Positions 62,978 to 64,000 of a stretch of DNA of 64,000 bases are shown here, piece by piece. The stretch is taken from assembly GCF_014268495.2 (NCBI RefSeq), contig NZ_CP077087.1, positions 2,855,501 through 2,919,500 of the forward strand, in the 5' to 3' direction. Below the pieces are notes generated by a model. It was given only the letters and a program-made list of their open reading frames with translations, was not told the origin of the DNA and ran no database searches. Made by a program: the position numbers and the translations under genes. Within the stretch, counting starts at the first letter, position 1. Each line of letters begins with the position of its first letter. Source of the DNA: Pseudomonas monsensis (GTDB lineage: Bacteria; Pseudomonadota; Gammaproteobacteria; Pseudomonadales; Pseudomonadaceae).

Positions 62978-62992
62978 CGCTTGGGCCGCATG

Positions 62993-63024
62993 AAACACAG
63001 CCGTTGTGGAGCGGGCTGTGTTTT
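62993..63024 (+). terminator. Terminator after metE
   Basis: AAACACAGCC pairs with GGCTGTGTTT and is followed by a short T run. It touches the stop codon of the convergent ATPase gene. Confidence 0.75.
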
Positions 63025-63787
63025 ATGAATGAAATCGCAGGATCTGCGCACCATCGAACGGGTCTGTCAGGTAGTGCGCCTTGACCCCGAACGTTTCCTG
63101 TAGCCGCTGCGGCGTCAGCACTTCCAGCGGCTTGCCCAGAGCCACCAGCCGGCCGCGTTCCAGCACCGCCAGCCGATCGCATTTCAACGCCTGATTGAGG
63201 TCATGCAATGCAATCAGTGTGGTCACCGGCAACGCCTGCACCACGTTGAGGATCGTCAATTGATGCTGGATGTCGAGGTGGTTGGCCGGTTCGTCCAGCA
63301 GCAGGATTTGCGGGCGCTGGGCCAACGCTCGGGCAATGTGCACGCGCTGGCGTTCACCGCCTGACAAGTGACGCCAGACACGCGTGCGCAGGTGCAGCGC
63401 ATCGACGTCGATCAACGCCTGTTCAACGATGGCGTCGTCCACCTGCGACCACGGCTGCAGCGCTGAAAGCCACGGTGTGCGCCCCAGTGCAACGGCGTCG
63501 AATACGCGGATGCCGTCGTCGGTGTCGGCCTGTTGTTCGACCACCGCCAGTTTTTGCGCAATGCTGCGCCGGGGCATTTTCCCGAGGGGCTGGCCTTCGA
63601 GCAGAACCTCGCCAACGCTCGGCTCGCGCAATCCGGCAAGCAGTTTCAACAGAGTGGATTTGCCCGAGCCATTGGGCCCGACGATGCCGAGGGTCTCGCT
63701 GCGCTGGACCTCCAGGCAGACACCGTCAAGCAACTCGGCGCCGCGCACCTTGAACGTCAGCCCGGAACAACTCAACACCGGGTTCAT
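63023..63787 (-). CDS. ABC transporter ATPase, FecE/BtuD type
   Basis: A 254-aa ATPase: Walker A GPNGSGKST, Q-loop region VVEQQADTDDG, signature LSGGERQRV, Walker B ILLLDEP and the switch His in LIALHDLNQA. The spacing and the HLDIQHQL motif are those of importers for iron-siderophores, haem or cobalamin. Its ATG overlaps the stop of the upstream permease gene as ATGA, so they form one operon. The substrate cannot be told from the ATPase; the binding protein is outside the window. Confidence 0.92.
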   Translation of the reverse strand: MNPVLSCSGLTFKVRGAELLDGVCLEVQRSETLGIVGPNGSGKSTLLKLLAGLREPSVGEVLLEGQPLGKMPRRSIAQKLAVVEQQADTDDGIRVFDAVALGRTPWLSALQPWSQVDDAIVEQALIDVDALHLRTRVWRHLSGGERQRVHIARALAQRPQILLLDEPANHLDIQHQLTILNVVQALPVTTLIALHDLNQALKCDRLAVLERGRLVALGKPLEVLTPQRLQETFGVKAHYLTDPFDGAQILRFHS

Positions 63788-64000
63788 CGAGCCGATCTCC
63801 GGCCAATCAGGATGAGCGCAAACACCGGCGCGCCGACCAGCGCGGTAATCACACCGACCGGAATCACCTGACCCTTGATCAGGGTGCGCGACAGCACGTC
63901 GGCGGCAATCAGAAACACCGCGCCCCCCAATGCGCTGGCCGGCAGCAGACGGGCATGCCCGGTGCCGAGCAACAGACGCGCCGCATGGGGAATCACCAGG
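63784..64000 (-). CDS. FecCD-type ABC permease (partial, C-terminal end)
   Basis: The last ~71 residues of a FecCD/BtuC-family permease; the gene continues past the right edge of the window. The segments IPHAARLLLGTGHARLLPAS, GGAVFLIAADVLSRT and the end VIPVGVITALVGAPVFALIL are the conserved C-terminal permease motifs. It is translationally coupled to the ATPase gene. Confidence 0.92.
   Translation of the reverse strand, partial: LVIPHAARLLLGTGHARLLPASALGGAVFLIAADVLSRTLIKGQVIPVGVITALVGAPVFALILIGRRSAR

Overview
The window looks like a Pseudomonas chromosome of the P. fluorescens group. The evidence is GC-rich coding, two REP doublets with the GTGGGAGCGAGCTTGCTCGCGA core typical of that group, an arylesterase that closely resembles the P. 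fluorescens enzyme, and ordinary Pseudomonas housekeeping genes on the right. No tRNA, rRNA or CRISPR array was seen.

Region 1 (1-6.4 kb): the 3' part of a very large secreted haem peroxidase fused to RTX calcium-binding repeats (a type I secretion substrate), then a convergent arylesterase.

Region 2 (6.8-45.2 kb): a ~38 kb contact-dependent inhibition (CDI, two-partner secretion) island. It holds one intact outer-membrane transporter (TpsB/CdiB) and two giant TpsA/CdiA exoproteins of 4307 and 3782 aa. Their N-termini and trunks are closely related, but their toxin tips differ: an unassigned VENN-type tip and a DUF637 / NucA-NucB DNase tip. A third, promoterless cdiA 3' fragment carries a DUF637 / Ntox28-like tip. 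Each tip is followed by a small immunity gene, and further immunity-like genes and lipoprotein genes lie between. A ~2.36 kb block (toxin tail, immunity gene, two small ORFs, two lipoprotein ORFs) occurs twice, at about 21.47-23.82 and 37.87-40.23 kb. The second cdiA is preceded by a copy of the cdiB promoter and a 235-nt internal-deletion relic of cdiB, so its product probably relies on the upstream CdiB. A REP-associated tyrosine transposase (RAYT) and at least four copies of a GGGGNCAGACCACGTTT palindrome are interspersed, and one boundary of the 2.36 kb repeat abuts the RAYT unit.

Region 3 (45.2-53.5 kb): a luciferase-like monooxygenase / flavin reductase pair divergent from an NCS1 permease, with palindromic operator candidates between them; a polyamine-type periplasmic binding protein; a TerC-family membrane protein; a 5'-truncated DyP peroxidase; and an AraC regulator divergent from a bile-acid/sodium-symporter-like permease.

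Region 4 (53.5-57.4 kb): a compact five-gene operon of a homospermidine-synthase-like enzyme, two paralogous ferritin-like di-iron proteins, a small membrane protein and a rubredoxin. It reads as an uncharacterised polyamine-derived oxidative pathway and is, with the CDI island, the most interesting part of the window.

Region 5 (57.9-64 kb): reverse transsulfuration genes (cystathionine beta-synthase and gamma-lyase) divergent from metE, followed by a FecE/BtuD-type ATPase and the end of its FecCD-type permease, which runs off the window.
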